Shown here: one piece after another, positions 61,262 through 64,000 of the stretch
Numbering within the stretch: position 1 is the stretch's first letter
How the letters are laid out: every line of letters starts with the position of its first letter
Origin: SIG714 sp964638675
Lineage (GTDB): Bacteria; Bacillota; Clostridia; Oscillospirales; CAG-272
Direction of reading: 5' to 3'
NCBI GenBank assembly: GCA_964638675.1
Contig: CAZXAU010000012.1
Span: 1 to 64,000, forward strand
DNA: 64,000 bases
Position numbers and translations under genes: made by a program
The notes under the pieces: model-generated
Databases searched by the model: none
Seen by the model: the letters and a program-made list of their open reading frames with translations, nothing else
Told to the model about the DNA's origin: nothing

Positions 61262-62281
61262 ATGAAAATAACAGTAAATTACGGAGAAGGCGTTCTTTCG
61301 CTTCCTCTCGGAGTTATGGAAAAAATAGAAAATATAGGCGAAAACGAGCTCAAGCTTCTTATGTACATCTGTCGTGAATCTGCCAAAGAGAACAAATATG
61401 AGGCAGAAAAGGCGGCTGTGGAACTCGGAATTTCCCCTGTTGAAGCAGAGTCGGCAATTGCCTTTCTTCGCGGTGCAGGGCTTGTCAAGGTGTCCGGTGC
61501 GAAAAAAGGTGACAAGTCAGGAGCTAAAAGCGACAATAGTTTTTCAACGCCTATGGATTCAAAAAAGGTCTCACGTGAGGTCAGACTTATCAGTGATACG
61601 CCGCCGCAGTATTCTGGGGCTGAGCTTGACGCATTTGTTCATTCAAACGATGTGATAGCCCGTCTCGTGAAGGAGGCTGAAAGCGAAAAAATGTTCGGAA
61701 AGCCTCTCACTCACGCAGATCTGAATAAGCTTGTCAGTCTTGTAGACTATTTTTCGCTCGATGAAGCATACGTCCTTCAGCTTCTTTCGATCTCAAAGGA
61801 TAAGGAGCGACCGATGAGCTATGCATTCAAGGTCGGAGCTGATTTTTATTCGAGAGGTATACTGACATTTGATCTGCTTCTTGAAGAGCTTGCAAAGCTT
61901 GAGGAGAGAAACGGATTTGAGAAAAGGATGAGAAATCTTTTCGGAATAGAAAAGCGTTCGCTGACATCAAAAGAAAAGAAATTTTTTGAAGCATGGCAGA
62001 CTTACGATCTTCCGCTCGTCGAGTATGCTTATGAAATGACGGTTGACTCGACCGGATCTCCCAGCATGCCGTATATGAACAAGATCCTCACATCCTTAGC
62101 TGAAAAGAAGATAAGAAGTGTAGATGATGCCAAACGTGAACAGGAGAGATTCAGACAGCAAAACAAAGCCACAGACGGCAGTTTTGATGAAAAGGACTTT
62201 TTTGCGATAGCACTTGAGGGAAGCTACAAGAAAGAGGAAAACAGTAAGAGAGAAAACAAGAAGGGAAGTAACGACTCATGA
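61262..62281 (+). CDS. dnaD: DnaD-domain replication initiation protein
   Basis: A 339-residue protein. The N-terminal winged-helix-like part spans 1-90 (IGENELKLLMYICRESAKEN), followed by two DnaD/DnaB2 domains (about 130-215 with PLTHADLNKLVSLVDYF, and 235-310 with SKEKKFFEAWQTYDLPLVEY) and a charged tail. Such proteins remodel origin DNA and recruit the helicase loader. It overlaps dnaC by 4 nt. In Clostridia this pair often lies near dnaB, which supports a host rather than phage origin; phage replication modules can look similar. CGGAG precedes the ATG. Confidence 0.87.
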   Translation: MKITVNYGEGVLSLPLGVMEKIENIGENELKLLMYICRESAKENKYEAEKAAVELGISPVEAESAIAFLRGAGLVKVSGAKKGDKSGAKSDNSFSTPMDSKKVSREVRLISDTPPQYSGAELDAFVHSNDVIARLVKEAESEKMFGKPLTHADLNKLVSLVDYFSLDEAYVLQLLSISKDKERPMSYAFKVGADFYSRGILTFDLLLEELAKLEERNGFEKRMRNLFGIEKRSLTSKEKKFFEAWQTYDLPLVEYAYEMTVDSTGSPSMPYMNKILTSLAEKKIRSVDDAKREQERFRQQNKATDGSFDEKDFFAIALEGSYKKEENSKRENKKGSNDS

Positions 62282-63258
62282 AATTCAGTCAGGGGACGAC
62301 TGCATCGATAAGGGCACTCTTTGAAAATCGGCAAAGAGCGGCAAATGAAGGTGCCGAAAAAAGAAAAAAAGAGTTGCATGAAAAGATAAGCGGCGTAAAA
62401 GATATTGATGAAAGACTTGAGAAAACAGGAATTCTTATTCTTGATGAGATAGCCAAGGGACATGACGGCATTGATGGAAGAATTGCAAGAATCAGAGCGG
62501 AAAATGAATTGCTGATCAATCGCAGAAACGCACTGCTGAAAATGAACGGATATCCCGATGACTATTCCGAACCGAGATATCATTGCAAGATCTGCTCGGA
62601 CAGCGGATATTCAAACGGATATCAGTGTGTCTGTTTCAAGGCAGAGCTTGCAAGATTGGAGCTCGAGCGTTCAGGACTTGGAGTGCTTGCTTCAAAGCAG
62701 TCGTTCGATAACTACGATATAGGTTTATTTGATGAAAAATACCGTGAGAGGGCAAGAAGAAATAAGGAAATATGCAGCTCTTATGCCGACAGCTTTTCAA
62801 AAAAATCTGACAATCTTCTTTTTATGGGTTCTACAGGTCTCGGCAAAACGCATATGTCCACTTCAATAGCCGTGAAGGTCATAGAAAAGGGATATTCTGT
62901 GGTTTATGTTTCGTCGCAGACAATGATATCCGATTTTGCATCGCTCAGATACGGAATGGGTAATGCCGAGGAGGACGAGAAAACAGAAAAATATTTTGAT
63001 TGCGATCTTTTGATAATTGACGATCTCGGTACAGAATTGCAGACACAGTTTTCGGTATCTGTAATATATAATGTTATCAACTCACGTCTGTGTAACGATA
63101 TGCCTATGATAATCAGTACCAATCTTACACCGCAGGAGCTTAAAAAAATGTACGCCGAGCGTATTACAAGCCGGCTTTTCGGAAATTTTTCTCCGCTTCT
63201 GTTTGAAGGCAGGGATAACCGTATGGTAATCAAAGAAAAGAAACTGATGAATCAGTGA
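62278..63258 (+). CDS. dnaC: Helicase loader (DnaC/DnaI-like AAA+ ATPase)
   Basis: A 326-residue loader. An N-terminal helical domain is followed by a zinc knuckle (HCKICSDSGYSNGYQCVC) typical of Gram-positive loaders, then the AAA+ domain with FMGSTGLGKTHMSTSIA (Walker A), LLIIDDLGTE (Walker B), IISTNLTPQEL (sensor 1) and RITSRLFG (arginine finger region). It loads DnaB at the origin. It is translationally coupled to dnaD. The size and zinc motif fit the chromosomal Clostridia loader. Confidence 0.92.
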   Translation: MKFSQGTTASIRALFENRQRAANEGAEKRKKELHEKISGVKDIDERLEKTGILILDEIAKGHDGIDGRIARIRAENELLINRRNALLKMNGYPDDYSEPRYHCKICSDSGYSNGYQCVCFKAELARLELERSGLGVLASKQSFDNYDIGLFDEKYRERARRNKEICSSYADSFSKKSDNLLFMGSTGLGKTHMSTSIAVKVIEKGYSVVYVSSQTMISDFASLRYGMGNAEEDEKTEKYFDCDLLIIDDLGTELQTQFSVSVIYNVINSRLCNDMPMIISTNLTPQELKKMYAERITSRLFGNFSPLLFEGRDNRMVIKEKKLMNQ

Positions 63259-63345
63259 TAGATAGGAATTTTAAAACGATCAAGAGAATTTATGCCAGTC
63301 AGGGGATCATATATCACTGACAAATACTGTGCAAAACCAACAATA

Positions 63346-63380
63346 AAATCGGAGATACAGATTTTCTGCTCCGATTTTTT
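63346..63380 (+). terminator. Terminator after dnaC
   Basis: AATCGGAG pairs with CTCCGATT around a 14-nt loop, followed by TTTTTT. Confidence 0.88.
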
Positions 63381-63517
63381 TATTTATATTGAACAAATTG
63401 TCACTTTGAAATAATATGCTATGTATTTGAGAAAATGATGAAAAATGACGATTGCAGTCAATTTTGATAAAATATTCTGTATATTACATGAGTATTTAGA
63501 TATTTTTATTAAAACTC

Positions 63518-63546
63518 TTGACATGAAAAAGAAAAGGTGGTATAAT
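63518..63546 (+). promoter_or_regulatory. Promoter of secreted NPCBM protein
   Basis: TTGACA (63518-63523), a 17-nt spacer and TATAAT (63541-63546), 31 nt before the ATG. Confidence 0.88.
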
Positions 63547-63577
63547 TTTGTAAATAAAAAATGAGGAGGTTTTTCTT

Positions 63578-64000
63578 ATGAAGAAAACCGTTTCTTTCGT
63601 GTTGGCTTTATTGCTTATTCTTCCTTGTTTCTCGGTATTTCCTTTTCTTGCCGTTAGTGCAGAAGAAAAAGTACAGCCATCGGTATATCTTAGCGATATG
63701 ACCCCCGCAAGCTATACTGTTGGAGAATCAACACTTTGCAATGACTCAAACCTCGAAGGTGTAACAATGAGCCTTAATAATGCAGGAAATCGCATAACCT
63801 TCAGCAAGGGTGTATGCGTACATGCGATTGCTGAGGTGAACTATGACATTTCCGATCTCGAAGCTATCGGCTTTTCGGCAATTGTCGGAATGGATGACGG
63901 TACATACGGATACAAATCGTATGCCGGAGCAGATTTCGCAGTATACGCTGACGGAACTCTGCTTGTCCAGAGCCCTACACTTAAACTCGAGAGTGCGGCA
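63578..64000 (+). CDS. Secreted protein with NPCBM-type domain (partial)
   Basis: The first 141 codons of a gene that runs off the right edge. The signal peptide (KKTVSFVLALLLILPCFSV to VSAEE) is followed by YLSDMTPASYTVGESTLCND, FSKGVCVHAIAEVNYDIS and FSAIVGMDDGTYG, the strand pattern of the NPCBM carbohydrate-binding module usually attached to glycoside hydrolases or large adhesins. GAGGAGG lies 7 nt before the ATG. The remaining domains and any wall anchor are outside the window. Confidence 0.87.
   Translation, partial: MKKTVSFVLALLLILPCFSVFPFLAVSAEEKVQPSVYLSDMTPASYTVGESTLCNDSNLEGVTMSLNNAGNRITFSKGVCVHAIAEVNYDISDLEAIGFSAIVGMDDGTYGYKSYAGADFAVYADGTLLVQSPTLKLESAA

Noticed and set aside
61262..63258. 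dnaD-dnaC as part of the phage element's replication module.
   Set aside because: The loader's length and zinc motif fit the chromosomal Clostridia type and the pair is near dnaB, so host origin is preferred, though not proven.
1..64000. CRISPR arrays, rRNA genes and insertion sequences.
   Set aside because: No regularly spaced repeats, rRNA sequence, transposase motif or flanking inverted-repeat structure was found.

Overview
The window reads as a chromosomal segment of a spore-forming, low- to mid-GC Clostridia, most likely an Oscillospiraceae/Ruminococcus-type gut bacterium. The support is a dipicolinate synthase pair (dpaAB), the germination protease gene gpr, a Clostridia-type DUF4364 protein, the dnaB-tilS-hpt-ftsH block, a Gram-positive LPXTG pilus operon, AGGAGG ribosome binding sites and TTGACA-17-TATAAT promoters. 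All gene calls come from reading motifs in the sequence; no database search was run.

Layout. (1) 1-6.0 kb: two membrane-anchored alpha/beta hydrolases, a HAD phosphatase, a TetR-type regulator, a methyltransferase behind a leader peptide and an intrinsic terminator, and a DMT exporter. (2) 6.2-15.7 kb: a sortase-dependent pilus operon with a coiled-coil protein, signal peptidase I, a large fibro-slime tip adhesin (LPQTG), a backbone pilin (LPSTG), a class C sortase, a minor pilin with an odd PPVTG sorting motif, and a sortase-fold protein that seems to have lost its catalytic His and Cys. (3) 15.9-28.6 kb: a decayed XRE regulator, a TatD-linked radical SAM protein, an ECF S component beside pyridoxal kinase and a MocR/PdxR remnant, a D-2-hydroxyacid dehydrogenase, a phosphopantetheinyl transferase, tRNA-Arg(CCG), dpaBA, a signal-peptidase-like protein, gpr, an OppA-type lipoprotein, DUF4364, a sigma-70-like factor, a zinc-ribbon protein and two structured RNA candidates. 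(4) 28.9-34.8 kb: a surface polysaccharide cassette (epimerase, GT4, CapF-like, polymerase, GT2). (5) 35.0-40.4 kb: dnaB, tilS, hpt and ftsH.

(6) 40.5-60.9 kb: a compact phage-like element. A divergent switch (Cro-like gene leftward, repressor plus ImmA/IrrE peptidase rightward) controls a leftward operon with a late regulator, a candidate small terminase, TerL, portal, scaffold, coat, head-tail adaptor, a 1,809-residue tail fibre carrying a CotH-kinase-like domain, a large tail-tube/nozzle-like protein, and a set of membrane and coiled-coil proteins. This is the architecture of a short-tailed (podovirus-like) particle. I see no integrase, recombinase, endolysin, DNA polymerase or relaxase, yet every long frame is open. 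The element lies between ftsH and (7) a dnaD/dnaC replication-initiation pair (61.3-63.3 kb) that I take to be the host's, so it splits the host helicase from its loader. The window ends inside a secreted NPCBM-type protein.

The most unusual items are: the tail fibre whose N-terminus is a paralogue of the adaptor gene next door and which contains a CotH-like kinase domain; the integrase- and lysis-free capsid cluster (degenerate prophage or gene-transfer-agent-like element); a predicted three-way-junction RNA inside its late operon; the apparently dead sortase and PPVTG pilin; and the leader-peptide attenuator in front of the methyltransferase.
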